Positions 25,139 to 33,627 are shown, counted from the first letter of the stretch. The stretch: DNA of 64,000 bases from Pseudomonas viciae (GCF_004786035.1 NZ_CP035088.1:3818001-3882000), one strand, 5' to 3'. Notes: a model not told the origin generated them from the sequence alone. Translations and numbers: made by a program.

Positions 25139-25165
25139 AAAATCGAACGACCTGTTGGTGATTTT
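25139..25165. promoter_or_regulatory. Inverted repeat AAAATC/GATTTT in the xylR-xylA divergent region
   Basis: AAAATC at 25139 and GATTTT at 25160 are exact complements around 15 bases, between the xylR and xylA starts. It is a candidate XylR or promoter element; the match to any known XylR site is not established. Confidence 0.3.
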
Positions 25166-25210
25166 CATAATCAGCAGCCACAGGCACGGCGTTAGTATCG
25201 AGACACCGCC

Positions 25211-25218
25211 AAGAATAA
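25211..25218 (+). promoter_or_regulatory. Candidate Crc/Hfq motif AAGAATAA before xylA
   Basis: AAGAATAA fits AANAANAA and directly precedes the AAAAAGGA ribosome-binding site of xylA. Crc/Hfq represses sugar genes through such sites in pseudomonads. Confidence 0.5.
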
Positions 25219-25232
25219 AAAGGAAATCGCCC

Positions 25233-26549
25233 ATGCCGTACTTCCCCGGTGTCGACAAGATTCGCTATGAAGGCCCCAACAGCCACTCGTCCCTCGCCTT
25301 CCGCCACTACGATGCCGACAAGCTGGTGCTCGGCAAACCCATGCGCGAGCACCTGCGCATGGCGGTTTGTTACTGGCATACCTTCGTCTGGCCGGGCTCC
25401 GATGTGTTCGGCGCCGGCACCTTCAAGCGCCCGTGGCAGCGCAGCGGGGATCCGATGGAGTTGGCCATCGGCAAGGCCGAAGCGGCTTTCGAGTTCTTCT
25501 CCAAACTGGGCATCGACTACTACTGCTTCCACGACACCGATGTCGCCCCGGAAGGCAATTCACTGAAGGACTACCGTAACAACTTCGCGCAGATGGTCGA
25601 CCACCTGGAGCGCCATCAGGAGCAGGCCGGGATCAAGCTGTTGTGGGGCACCGCCAACTGTTTCAGCAACCCGCGTTTTGCCGCCGGCGCCGCCAGTAAC
25701 CCGGACCCGGAAGTGTTCGCCTGTGCCGCCGCCCAGGTGTTCAGCGCCATGAACGCCACCCAACGGCTCAAAGGCTCCAATTACGTGTTGTGGGGCGGTC
25801 GCGAAGGTTATGAAACCCTGCTCAACACCGACTTGAAGCGCGAGCGCGAACAACTGGGCCGCTTCATGCAAATGGTGGTCGAGCACAAGCACAAGATCGG
25901 CTTCAAGGGCGACCTGCTGATCGAGCCCAAGCCCCAGGAGCCGACCAAGCACCAATACGATTACGACAGCGCCACGGTGTTCGGCTTCCTGCAACAGTAC
26001 GGCCTGGAGAACGAGATCAAGGTCAACATCGAGGCCAACCACGCGACCCTGGCCGGGCACAGCTTCCATCACGAGATCGCCACGGCGGTGTCGCTGGGGA
26101 TCTTCGGCAGCATCGACGCCAACCGTGGCGATCCGCAGAACGGCTGGGACACCGACCAGTTCCCCAATAGCGTCGAGGAAATGACCCTGGCCACCTACGA
26201 GATCCTCAAGGCCGGCGGTTTCACTAACGGTGGGTTCAACTTCGACTCCAAGGTCCGCCGCCAGAGCGTCGACGACGTCGACCTGTTCCACGGCCACGTC
26301 GCCGCCATGGACGTCCTCGCCCTGGCCCTGGAACGCGCGGCGACCATGGTGCAGAACGATCAACTGCAGCAATTCAAGGACCAACGCTACGCAGGCTGGC
26401 AGCAGCCATTCGGCCAGGCAGTGCTGGCGGGTGAGTTCAGCCTCGCGTCACTGGCTGAGCATGCCTTCAATAACGAACTCAATCCCCAGGCTGTCAGCGG
26501 TCGACAGGAGATGCTGGAAAACGTGGTCAACCGCTTTATCTACCCCTGA
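25233..26549 (+). CDS. xylA: Xylose isomerase
   Basis: A 438-residue enzyme converting D-xylose to D-xylulose. Motifs: [29 protein letters not shown] with the catalytic His, [49 protein letters not shown] with metal-binding Glu, and [20 protein letters not shown] with the later metal ligands. The length is standard for the family-II (long) isomerases. ATG 25233 has AAAGGA upstream. It is the first gene of a rightward set with xylFGH and is divergent from xylR. The next step enzyme, xylulokinase, is not in the window. Confidence 0.96.
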   Translation: MPYFPGVDKIRYEGPNSHSSLAFRHYDADKLVLGKPMREHLRMAVCYWHTFVWPGSDVFGAGTFKRPWQRSGDPMELAIGKAEAAFEFFSKLGIDYYCFHDTDVAPEGNSLKDYRNNFAQMVDHLERHQEQAGIKLLWGTANCFSNPRFAAGAASNPDPEVFACAAAQVFSAMNATQRLKGSNYVLWGGREGYETLLNTDLKREREQLGRFMQMVVEHKHKIGFKGDLLIEPKPQEPTKHQYDYDSATVFGFLQQYGLENEIKVNIEANHATLAGHSFHHEIATAVSLGIFGSIDANRGDPQNGWDTDQFPNSVEEMTLATYEILKAGGFTNGGFNFDSKVRRQSVDDVDLFHGHVAAMDVLALALERAATMVQNDQLQQFKDQRYAGWQQPFGQAVLAGEFSLASLAEHAFNNELNPQAVSGRQEMLENVVNRFIYP

Positions 26550-26670
26550 CAACAGGCGGCGTCCGCAACGCAGAGGCTGTTACATTCTCGCGACAAATCT
26601 CTGCACGCGGCGCCCGGTGAGTCTCTACAGTTCTATCCGCACCACGCTCATCGTCAGGCAGTGTCTTTCA

Positions 26671-26678
26671 AACAACAA
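26671..26678 (+). promoter_or_regulatory. Candidate Crc/Hfq motif AACAACAA before xylF
   Basis: AACAACAA fits AANAANAA and immediately precedes the AAAAGGA ribosome-binding site of xylF, so Hfq/Crc binding there could block translation during growth on preferred carbon sources. Confidence 0.55.
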
Positions 26679-26695
26679 TAAAAGGACGCACCACC

Positions 26696-27697
26696 ATGAA
26701 AAAACTACAACGCACGTTACTCGCCGGCGCCCTGGCCCTGCTCTCGCTGCCGGTCATGGCCGATGCGGCCCACCCCAAGATCGGCTTTTCCATCGATGAC
26801 CTGCGTCTGGAACGCTGGTCGCGGGATCGTGACTACTTCGTCGCCGCAGCGGAAAAACTCGACGCCAAGGTCTTCGTGCAGTCGGCCGACGCCAACGAGC
26901 AGAAGCAGATATCCCAGATCGAAAACCTCATTTCCCGTGGCGTCGATGTGATCGTCATCGTGCCGTTCAACGCCACCGTGCTGACCAACGCCGTCGCCGA
27001 AGCCAAGAAGGCCGGGATCAAGGTGGTGTCCTATGACCGCCTGATCCTCAATGCCGACATCGACGCCTACATCTCCTTCGATAACGAAAAAGTCGGCGAG
27101 ATGCAGGCCAGTGGCGTGTTGAAAGCGGCGCCCAAGGGCAACTACTTCTTGCTCGGTGGCGCGCCAACGGACAACAACGCCAAGGTCCTGCGCGAAGGCC
27201 AGATGAAGGTGCTGCAACCGGCCATCGACAAGGGTGATATCAAGATTGTCGGCCAACAGTGGGTGAAGGAATGGAACCCCACCGAAGCCCTGAGCATCGT
27301 TGAAAACGCCCTGACCCGCAACGACAACAAAATCGATGGCATCGTCGCCTCCAACGATGCCACCGCTGGCGGCGCGATCCAGGCCCTGGCGGCGCAGAAA
27401 ATGGCCGGTAAGGTGCCGATCTCGGGGCAGGACGCCGACCTGGCAGCGGTCAAGCGGGTGATCGATGGCACCCAGACCATGACGGTCTACAAGCCGCTGA
27501 AACTGATCGCCTCGGAAGCCGCCAAGCTCTCGGTGCAACTGGCGCGTAACGAGAAACCCAGCTACAGCTCGCAATACGACAATGGCAGCAAAAAAGTCGA
27601 CACCATCCTGCTCACTCCGATCCCATTGACCAAGGACAACATCGACTTGCTGGAAAAGGATGGGTTCTACACCAAGGCGCAGATCGCCGGGCAGTGA
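26696..27697 (+). CDS. xylF: D-xylose ABC transporter substrate-binding protein XylF
   Basis: A 333-residue periplasmic sugar-binding protein. The signal peptide is MKKLQRTLLAGALALLSL, ending near ADAA. The mature start IGFSIDDLRLERWSRDRDYF is the XylF hallmark. NLISRGVDVIVIVPFNA, VSYDRLILNADIDAYISFDN (Arg and Asn/Asp pocket residues) and GIVASNDATAGGAIQAL also match. It delivers D-xylose to the XylGH complex. It follows xylA by 146 bases that hold no gene, and precedes a REPIN element and xylG. Confidence 0.94.
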   Translation: MKKLQRTLLAGALALLSLPVMADAAHPKIGFSIDDLRLERWSRDRDYFVAAAEKLDAKVFVQSADANEQKQISQIENLISRGVDVIVIVPFNATVLTNAVAEAKKAGIKVVSYDRLILNADIDAYISFDNEKVGEMQASGVLKAAPKGNYFLLGGAPTDNNAKVLREGQMKVLQPAIDKGDIKIVGQQWVKEWNPTEALSIVENALTRNDNKIDGIVASNDATAGGAIQALAAQKMAGKVPISGQDADLAAVKRVIDGTQTMTVYKPLKLIASEAAKLSVQLARNEKPSYSSQYDNGSKKVDTILLTPIPLTKDNIDLLEKDGFYTKAQIAGQ

Positions 27698-27705
27698 TTT
27701 CTGTA

Positions 27706-27787
27706 GGAGCGGGCTTGCTCGCGAAAGCGGTGGGTCAGTCAACATCAATGCAGACTGATGCACCGCTTTCGCGAGCAAGCCCGCTCC
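27706..27787. repeat. REPIN (paired REP elements) inside the xyl operon
   Basis: Two perfectly complementary 27-base arms (27706-27732 and 27761-27787, core GGGCTTGCTCGCGAAAG) flank 28 bases. It lies between xylF and xylG, where it could stabilise the xylF message relative to xylGH, as REP elements do between transporter genes in enterobacteria; that role is inference. Confidence 0.9.
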
Positions 27788-27882
27788 CACAGGGACTTTG
27801 CCTGACTCTGGCATTAGGGTGCGCCTGGCCCCCGGCCATCCCCACCTGCTTATGTGTGAGCCCTTTTCTATGAGCCCTCGCC

Positions 27883-29439
27883 ATGTCCGATTACCTGCTG
27901 CAAATGAATGGCATCGTCAAAACCTTCAGCGGTGTCAAAGCCCTGAACGGCATCGACATCAAGGTCCGGCCGGGTGAATGCGTCGGCCTGTGCGGCGAGA
28001 ACGGCGCCGGTAAATCCACGCTGATGAAAGTCCTCTCGGCGGTCTACCCCTACGGCACCTGGGACGGTGAAATCCTCTGGGACGGCCAGCCGCTCAAGGC
28101 GCAGTCCATCAGCGAAACCGAAGCCGCCGGGATCGTCATCATTCACCAGGAACTGACCCTGGTCCCCGACCTGTCGGTCGCCGAAAACATCTTCATGGGC
28201 CACGAGCTGACGCTGCCCGGCGGGCGCATGAACTACCCGGCGATGATCCACCGCGCCGAGGCCCTGATGCGTGAACTCAAAGTGCCGGACATGAACGTCT
28301 CGCTACCGGTTTCCCAGTACGGTGGTGGCTACCAGCAACTGGTGGAAATTGCCAAGGCGCTGAACAAGCAAGCGCGGCTGCTGATCCTCGATGAGCCCTC
28401 CTCGGCCCTGACCCGTTCGGAAATCGAGGTGCTGCTGGACATCATCCGCGACCTCAAGGCCAAGGGCGTTGCCTGCGTGTACATCTCCCACAAGCTCGAT
28501 GAAGTGGCCGCCGTGTGCGACACCATTTCGGTGATCCGCGATGGCAAACACATCGCCACCACCGCCATGACCGAGATGGATATTCCGAAGATCATCACCC
28601 AGATGGTCGGACGGGAAATGAGCAACCTCTACCCCACCGAACCCCATGACATCGGCGAGGTGATATTCGAGGCGCGCCACGTCACCTGCTACGACGTCGA
28701 CAACCCCAAGCGCAAACGGGTCGACGACATTTCCTTCTCTCTCAAGCGCGGGGAAATCCTCGGCATCGCCGGGCTGGTCGGCGCCGGTCGCACCGAGCTA
28801 GTGTCGGCACTGTTCGGCGCCTATCCCGGCCGCTACGAAGGCGAAGTCTGGCTCAACGGCCAACAGGTCGATACGCGCACACCGCTCAAGTCGATCCGCG
28901 CCGGCCTGTGCATGGTCCCTGAGGACCGCAAGCGCCAAGGCATCATTCCGGACCTGGGAGTTGGCCAGAACATCACCCTGGCCGTGCTGGACAACTACTC
29001 GAAAATGACTCGGATCGACGCCGAAGCCGAACTGGGCAGCATCGACAAGGAAATCTCGCGCATGCACCTCAAGACCGCGAGCCCGTTCCTGCCGATCACC
29101 AGCCTTTCCGGCGGCAACCAGCAAAAAGCCGTGCTGGCGAAGATGCTGCTGACCAAACCCCGCGTGTTGATCCTCGACGAGCCGACCCGCGGCGTGGATG
29201 TCGGCGCCAAATATGAAATCTACAAGCTGATGGGCGCGCTGGCGGCCGAAGGCGTGTCGATCATCATGGTCTCCTCGGAACTGGCCGAAGTGCTGGGGGT
29301 ATCCGACCGCGTGCTGGTGATCGGCGAAGGCCAGTTGCGCGGCGACTTCATCAACCACGAACTCACCCAGGAACAGGTGCTCGCCGCCGCACTCAGCCAG
29401 CCCGATGGCCATAACAATAATGATCGGAAGTCCGCGTAG
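27883..29439 (+). CDS. xylG: D-xylose ABC transporter ATP-binding protein XylG
   Basis: A 518-residue protein with two fused ATPase modules, as in all sugar-type (CUT2) transporters. First module: Walker [10 protein letters not shown] near residue 45, signature [18 protein letters not shown] and [12 protein letters not shown]. Second module: [10 protein letters not shown] as a variant Walker [17 protein letters not shown], and [19 protein letters not shown]. It energises XylH. The start is shortly downstream of the REPIN. The stop abuts the xylH ATG directly. Confidence 0.95.
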   Translation: MSDYLLQMNGIVKTFSGVKALNGIDIKVRPGECVGLCGENGAGKSTLMKVLSAVYPYGTWDGEILWDGQPLKAQSISETEAAGIVIIHQELTLVPDLSVAENIFMGHELTLPGGRMNYPAMIHRAEALMRELKVPDMNVSLPVSQYGGGYQQLVEIAKALNKQARLLILDEPSSALTRSEIEVLLDIIRDLKAKGVACVYISHKLDEVAAVCDTISVIRDGKHIATTAMTEMDIPKIITQMVGREMSNLYPTEPHDIGEVIFEARHVTCYDVDNPKRKRVDDISFSLKRGEILGIAGLVGAGRTELVSALFGAYPGRYEGEVWLNGQQVDTRTPLKSIRAGLCMVPEDRKRQGIIPDLGVGQNITLAVLDNYSKMTRIDAEAELGSIDKEISRMHLKTASPFLPITSLSGGNQQKAVLAKMLLTKPRVLILDEPTRGVDVGAKYEIYKLMGALAAEGVSIIMVSSELAEVLGVSDRVLVIGEGQLRGDFINHELTQEQVLAAALSQPDGHNNNDRKSA

Positions 29440-30576
29440 ATGAATCAGGTCAAACAACTCTTCAGCCGCTACAAAATGCTCGCCCTGGTGATCGCCGTGG
29501 CGGTGATCTGGCTGTTCTTCAGCTGGCAGACCGACGGCGGGTTCCTGACCCCGCGCAACCTCTCCAACCTGCTGCGGCAGATGTCCATCACCGGGATCCT
29601 GGCCTGCGGCATGGTGCTGGTGATCATCAGCGGCGAGATCGATTTGTCGGTGGGTTCATTGCTTGGGCTGCTCGGTGGCCTGGCGGCGATTCTCGACGTG
29701 GTCTATCACATCCCGTTGCTGGCGAACCTGAGCCTGGTCGCCTTGTGCGGTTTGGTGATTGGCTTGGGCAACGGCTACATGACCGCCTACCTGCGTATCC
29801 CGTCGTTCATTGTCGGCCTGGGCGGCATGCTCGCCTTTCGCGGCATTCTGCTGGGGGTGACCGGCGGCACCACCATTGCCCCGGTATCGCCGGAGCTGGT
29901 CTACGTCGGCCAGGGTTATTTGCCGCACACAGTCGGGACCGGGCTGGGTGTGCTGCTGTTCGCCTTGACCCTGTTCCTGACCTGGAAACAGCGGCGCAAT
30001 CGTGCCCTGCATGGCCTGGCGGCGCATTCACTGGTGCGTGACGTATTGCGCGTGGTGCTGATCGGCGCGGTGCTGGCCGGCTTCGTCTATACCCTCAACA
30101 GCTACGACGGCATCCCGGTGCCGGTGCTGCTCTTGTTGGTCCTGCTGGGGGTGTTCAGCTACGTCACCAGCCAGACCGTGTTCGGCCGCCGCGTCTACTC
30201 GGTGGGCAGCAACATGGAAGCCACGCGCCTGTCGGGCATCAACGTGCAAGCGGTGAAACTGTGGATCTTTGGCATCATGGGCGTGATGTGCGCCCTCGCC
30301 GGCATGGTCAACACCGCGCGCCTGGCCGCCGGCTCGCCCTCGGCCGGCAACATGGGCGAACTCGATGCCATCGCCGCCTGCTTCATCGGCGGCACCTCCA
30401 TGCGCGGCGGCTCCGGCACCGTCTACGGCGCACTCCTCGGCGCGCTGGTCATCACCAGCCTGGACAACGGCATGTCCATGCTCGACGTCGACAGCTATTG
30501 GCAGATGATCGTCAAAGGCAGCATTCTGGTGTTGGCGGTTTGGGTGGATGTGAGTACGCGCACGGGACGGCGTTGA
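29440..30576 (+). CDS. xylH: D-xylose ABC transporter permease XylH
   Basis: A 378-residue integral membrane protein with about ten hydrophobic segments. GMVLVIISGEIDLSVGSLLGLLGGLAAILD is the CUT2 permease signature (ISGxIDLSVG). RRVYSVGSNMEATRLSGINV is the coupling loop to XylG, and ACFIGGTSMRGGSGTVYGALLGALV the last conserved region. It starts at the base after the xylG stop. It completes the xylose importer. Confidence 0.95.
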   Translation: MNQVKQLFSRYKMLALVIAVAVIWLFFSWQTDGGFLTPRNLSNLLRQMSITGILACGMVLVIISGEIDLSVGSLLGLLGGLAAILDVVYHIPLLANLSLVALCGLVIGLGNGYMTAYLRIPSFIVGLGGMLAFRGILLGVTGGTTIAPVSPELVYVGQGYLPHTVGTGLGVLLFALTLFLTWKQRRNRALHGLAAHSLVRDVLRVVLIGAVLAGFVYTLNSYDGIPVPVLLLLVLLGVFSYVTSQTVFGRRVYSVGSNMEATRLSGINVQAVKLWIFGIMGVMCALAGMVNTARLAAGSPSAGNMGELDAIAACFIGGTSMRGGSGTVYGALLGALVITSLDNGMSMLDVDSYWQMIVKGSILVLAVWVDVSTRTGRR

Positions 30577-30586
30577 CTTGTATGCG

Positions 30587-31195
30587 TCACTTGCTGGCAG
30601 AAGCCATCAGCACGCCAAATCCGAGGAAGGTGATACCCGACAGCTTGCCGACAATCCTCGCGCCCTTGTTAGTGGAGAGCCAGCCTCTTGCGGCTTGGGC
30701 CGTCAGGGCATAACCGGAATGCACCAAGACCACGAGCAAACTGTAGGACGACACCAGCAAGAAGAACTGGCTGTAGTAGTCACCCGCCGGCCTGATGAAC
30801 TGGGGAAAGACAGCCAGGAAGAAGAACCCCGCCTTGGGGTTGAGCAACTGGATTGACAACGCTTCGATAAATCGTCGCCAAGGACGCGGCGACGTGGCGT
30901 TGAGTTCGGGAATAAAACGCTGGGTACGCCACATCTTGATGCCCAGGTACAACAAGTACAGGGCACCGATGTATTTGAGCAGCGTGAAGGCTGTTGCCGA
31001 GGCGGCCAGGATCAATCCCAGGCTACTGGCGCAAATGCCCGCCACGATAAAAGCGCCCAAGGCGATCCCGAAGATGCCCGGCAGCGCACCGTTCCAGCCA
31101 TGACGCAAGGCATTGGAGATCGTCAGCACCACGCCGGGGCCCGGGCTGAGCACCGTCAGGGTCGCCAGAATCAGAAAAAGTCCGTAACTGGCCAT
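30587..31195 (-). CDS. LysE/RhtB-family amino-acid exporter
   Basis: A 202-residue inner-membrane protein with about six hydrophobic segments. LTVLSPGPGVVLTISNALRHGWNGALPGIFGIALGAF is the LysE/RhtB signature (SPGP, then G..xG...G). IKYIGALYLLYLGIKMWRTQ-type and SIQLLNPKAGFFFLAVFPQFI segments follow (NPK motif). Members export threonine, homoserine, lysine or similar metabolites. The start at 31195 has GGAG upstream. It diverges from a LysR gene that probably controls it. A threonine-codon leader lies 1.1 kb away on the other side of that regulator; any link is speculative. Confidence 0.87.
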   Translation of the reverse strand: MASYGLFLILATLTVLSPGPGVVLTISNALRHGWNGALPGIFGIALGAFIVAGICASSLGLILAASATAFTLLKYIGALYLLYLGIKMWRTQRFIPELNATSPRPWRRFIEALSIQLLNPKAGFFFLAVFPQFIRPAGDYYSQFFLLVSSYSLLVVLVHSGYALTAQAARGWLSTNKGARIVGKLSGITFLGFGVLMASASK

Positions 31196-31302
31196 TAATC
31201 ACTCCACATTGAAGGGCGCATTGATTCGGCCTGCAGATTGACGTGGCCCCCCAACGCTGACAAACGCTTTAATTGCACCTCATATGTGACTAAATTAGAC
31301 AC

Positions 31303-32229
31303 ATGATTGCCAACCTCCCCCCGTTGAACGCCGTCCGCGCCTTCGCCGCTGCCGCTCGCCACCAGAGTTTCAGCCGCGCAGCCGAGGAGCTGCACGTCAG
31401 CCACAGTGCCGTCAGCCGGCACGTAAAGTTGCTCGAAGAGCGCTTGGGCGTGCCGCTGTTCGAACGTCGAACCCGCCAGTCCTTGCTCACTCCTGCCGGT
31501 CGGATTTTCTACGAGCAGGTCAGCGAGGCACTGACCCAGATCGCCAACGCCGCCACCGCACTGACTCGCAGTGCTGCCCAGCGCAGAGTGACCATTAACG
31601 TACGCCCCTCCTTCGCGGTGCGTTGGCTGATCCCACGGTTGCCCGATTTCATGGCGCGCCATCCGGACATCAAGCCTGACGTCGCCACCAGCACGCGGCC
31701 TCCCGATCCATCACGGGAACCGTTCGACGTGGTCATCCGTCGCGGGCACGCCGGCTGGTCGCCCTATGTACAGCCCACGGTGTTGCTGGAAGACGACCTG
31801 CTGCTGGTCGCCGCACCGTCGTTGCTGCAAAGCATGCCATTGGAAAACGTCCACGACCTGGCCCGGCACACCTTGTTGTCGGGCAGGACACGCAGCAGCG
31901 ATTGGCAAGATTGGGTGGAGCACGCGGGGATCGATCCATTGAACAACCTGCCGCCGCTGCAATTCGATCACATGCACCTCGTGCTGCAAGCCGCCGTCGA
32001 TGGCCTGGGCGTGGCGTTGTGTCCGGCTTCGCTGCTGGGCAGGGATTTGTCCAACGGGCGCCTGACCTGTCCACTGCCGTCGTTGCGTCTGCCGTTAGCC
32101 CGCTATTACTACGGGGTTTCCGGGGATGCGGTGGCTGAGACGCAGGTTTTTGTTGATTGGTTGCTGACCCATTGTGGGAGCGAGCTTGCTCGCGATGGCG
32201 GCGGCAGAACCAACATCTGCGCAAACTGA
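31303..32229 (+). CDS. LysR-family regulator (GcvA type) with a REP-encoded C-terminal tail
   Basis: A 308-residue regulator. The DNA-binding domain is PPLNAVRAFAAAARHQSFSRAAEELHVSHSAVSRHVKLLEERLG, followed by a GcvA/AmpR-like effector domain (FAVRWLIPRLPDFMARHPDI; AVDGLGVALCPASLL). GcvA-type proteins usually end soon after the QVFVDWLL helix. Here the frame runs on into a REP palindrome that encodes CGSELARDGGGRTNICAN, so the original stop was probably lost on REP insertion or mutation. It diverges from the LysE exporter gene and is its likely regulator. Confidence 0.85.
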   Translation: MIANLPPLNAVRAFAAAARHQSFSRAAEELHVSHSAVSRHVKLLEERLGVPLFERRTRQSLLTPAGRIFYEQVSEALTQIANAATALTRSAAQRRVTINVRPSFAVRWLIPRLPDFMARHPDIKPDVATSTRPPDPSREPFDVVIRRGHAGWSPYVQPTVLLEDDLLLVAAPSLLQSMPLENVHDLARHTLLSGRTRSSDWQDWVEHAGIDPLNNLPPLQFDHMHLVLQAAVDGLGVALCPASLLGRDLSNGRLTCPLPSLRLPLARYYYGVSGDAVAETQVFVDWLLTHCGSELARDGGGRTNICAN

Positions 32230-32254
32230 CGGACCGCTTTCGCAAGCAAGCTGA
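32175..32254. repeat. REP element with a degraded partner (REPIN remnant)
   Basis: GTGGGAGCGAGCTTGCTCGCG (key palindrome GCGAGCTTGCTCGC at 32180-32193) and a decayed opposite arm CGCTTTCGCAAGCAAGC at 32235-32251. The first arm lies inside the reading frame of the LysR gene. Confidence 0.7.
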
Positions 32255-32300
32255 CATACCCACTTGCCAAACCTGACGGCCGGACGTTAGTGTCAGCACC

Positions 32301-32369
32301 ATGAACCTGCCACAGTTTGCCTCGACCACCACGACCACGACCGCCAAGGCGGGTCGTGAGGTGTCGTGA
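32301..32369 (+). CDS. Threonine-rich leader peptide of a candidate transcription attenuator
   Basis: A 22-codon frame: MNLPQFAS, six consecutive Thr codons (ACC ACC ACG ACC ACG ACC, 32325-32342), then AKAGREVS and TGA. It is followed by mutually exclusive stems and a T-tailed terminator (see the terminator entry), which is the layout of amino-acid-biosynthesis leaders such as E. coli thrL. No strong ribosome-binding site precedes the ATG. A TTGCCA / TAGTGT pair (32264 and 32288, 18-base spacer) would start transcription about at the ATG, so it might be leaderless or transcribed from further upstream. It is too short for standard gene finding. Downstream genes are a cysteine hydrolase and a chorismate mutase, not threonine synthesis. 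Confidence 0.6.
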   Translation: MNLPQFASTTTTTTAKAGREVS

Positions 32370-32425
32370 GCCAATAACACACGTATCCCAAAGGCCCGCC
32401 AGTGATGGTAAGGGCCTTTTCTTTT
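32336..32425 (+). terminator. Attenuator: competing stems and intrinsic terminator after the Thr leader
   Basis: Stem 1:2 pairs 32336-32344 with 32349-32358 (one bulged G), overlapping the last Thr codons. The terminator stem pairs AAAGGCCC (32390-32397) with GGGCCTTT (32412-32419) and is followed by TTTTCTTTT. The alternative pairs GGCGGGTC (32348-32355) with GGCCCGCC (32393-32400): eight pairs including one G-U. It would break both other stems. Ribosome stalling at Thr codons would therefore favour read-through into the downstream genes. The terminator could also simply end the LysR transcript. Confidence 0.65.
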
Positions 32426-32462
32426 GCCCTTGTGTCACTGGCCCAAACGCAAGGAAAGCACG

Positions 32463-32981
32463 ATGCATGCTCTGTTGATTCTCGATATGCAGGTCGGGTT
32501 GTTTCATGGCCCGGAAAAACCCTGGGCCGGCGAAGCGCTGCTGGACACTTTGAATGGCTTGCTGCTCAAGGCCCGGAGGGCTGGAGCACCGATTTTCCTG
32601 GCGCGCCACGTCGGCCCACCTGGCTCGCCCATCGAACCAGCGAGTCCGTTGACGCAATTGGTGCAAGAGCTACGACTGGAAGGCGACGAGGTCATCTTCG
32701 AAAAAAGCCGCCCCAACGCTTTTGCCATGACAGACCTGGCCAATCGCTTGAAAGCCTGTGGCGCTGAAGGCGTGGTTATCACCGGCATGAAGACCCAGTA
32801 TTGTGTCGACAGCACCTGCCGTGCGGCCCGGGACCTGGGTTTCGATGCGGTGTTGATCGCCGACGGCCATACTTGCGCCGACACGTCTGAATTGACGGCA
32901 GAAATGATCATCGCCCATCACAATACAACCCTGGCTGGCCCCTTCTGCCGAGTCGTTTACGCTGAAGAGTGGAGTTTCTAG
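32463..32981 (+). CDS. Isochorismatase-family cysteine hydrolase
   Basis: A 172-residue hydrolase of the isochorismatase-like superfamily. ALLILDMQVGLF holds the catalytic Asp, EVIFEKSRPNAF the Lys, and VVITGMKTQYCVDSTCRAARDLGF the nucleophilic Cys, with the preceding cis-peptide region. A Cys nucleophile marks it as an amidase-type hydrolase rather than a true isochorismatase. DGHTCADTSELTAEMIIAHHN closes the domain. AAGGAAAG precedes ATG 32463. It lies directly downstream of the Thr attenuator and 58 bases before a chorismate mutase gene. Substrate unknown. Confidence 0.83.
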   Translation: MHALLILDMQVGLFHGPEKPWAGEALLDTLNGLLLKARRAGAPIFLARHVGPPGSPIEPASPLTQLVQELRLEGDEVIFEKSRPNAFAMTDLANRLKACGAEGVVITGMKTQYCVDSTCRAARDLGFDAVLIADGHTCADTSELTAEMIIAHHNTTLAGPFCRVVYAEEWSF

Positions 32982-33039
32982 TCCATAGCAGAGGATCGGC
33001 TCAAGCTGGGCCGTTCCTCTTCCACAAGGAGTGACCTAC

Positions 33040-33360
33040 ATGGAAACCCACCCTCCGTTGCAACCCTCGGAATGCGCAGGCATGGAGGATATCCGGCGCG
33101 AAGTCGATGCCCTCGACCAGGCCATTATCAAGCTGTTGGGCAAGCGCCTTGGCTACGTGCAGGCGGCCTCGAAATTCAAGACCTCGGCGACTGCAGTGCA
33201 GGCTCCGGAGCGTTTCAAGGCCATGCTCGGGACACGACGCGAGTGGGCTAAGGCCGAAGGCCTGAACCCAGATGTCATCGAAAAGATGTACAGCGACCTG
33301 GTGACTCACTTCATTGCTGAAGAGATGAAGCAGTGGACGGCTCATCAATCCGACACCTGA
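33040..33360 (+). CDS. Chorismate mutase (AroQ class, PchB-like)
   Basis: A 106-residue all-helical AroQ-type protein. MEDIRREVDALDQAIIKLLGKRLGYVQAASKFK is the first helix, with the catalytic Arg and Lys positions of PchB/EcCM. APERFKAMLGTRREWAKAEGLNPDVIEKMYSDLVTHFIAEEMKQW supplies the second and third helices. PchB itself mainly removes pyruvate from isochorismate to give salicylate; without PchA nearby, chorismate mutase or another function is equally likely. GGAG precedes ATG 33040. It is the last gene of the unit behind the attenuator and converges with the formate dehydrogenase operon. Confidence 0.8.
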   Translation: METHPPLQPSECAGMEDIRREVDALDQAIIKLLGKRLGYVQAASKFKTSATAVQAPERFKAMLGTRREWAKAEGLNPDVIEKMYSDLVTHFIAEEMKQWTAHQSDT

Positions 33361-33381
33361 GCCGCCACTCTTCCTCACCAC

Positions 33382-33397
33382 GGGGGCGCGTGCCCCC
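33382..33397. terminator. GC-rich hairpin between convergent chorismate mutase and fdsD genes
   Basis: GGGGGC, four-base loop, GCCCCC in the 45-base gap between the two stops. There is no T tract on either side, so it is a possible Rho-assisted or bidirectional stop only. Confidence 0.4.
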
Positions 33398-33405
33398 ATG
33401 GCTCA

Positions 33406-33627
33406 CTAGGCACTCACTTGCGACTCTGTCAGCGCCGCCAGCACCAGTGGGTGCAGGACCGCGTCAGGGTGTGTTGTCTGCCAAGCCATTAACTCGCGGC
33501 GCATGCCCGGCGTCCAGAAGCTCTTCATATGCTGCCGTACCCCATTGACGGCCAGTGTGTGGTCCGGTTCGCTGGCGAAGTACTGGGCAATCTGGTTGGC
33601 CATTTTGATCAGGCTTTCAGAGCTCAT
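33406..33627 (-). CDS. fdsD: Formate dehydrogenase delta subunit (FdsD)
   Basis: A 73-residue protein, SLIKMANQIAQYFASEPDHTLAVNGVRQHMKSFWTPGMRREL, matching the small FdsD family found at the end of fds operons. FdsD is needed for a fully active NAD-dependent formate dehydrogenase, with a role in cofactor insertion or assembly. Its ATG overlaps the fdsA stop by four bases (ATGA), so translation is coupled. Confidence 0.9.
   Translation of the reverse strand: MSSESLIKMANQIAQYFASEPDHTLAVNGVRQHMKSFWTPGMRRELMAWQTTHPDAVLHPLVLAALTESQVSA

Noticed and set aside
32463..33360. Salicylate/pyochelin biosynthesis locus
   Set aside because: A PchB-like protein is present, but pchA and the NRPS genes are absent and the neighbour is a Cys-type hydrolase, not an isochorismatase.
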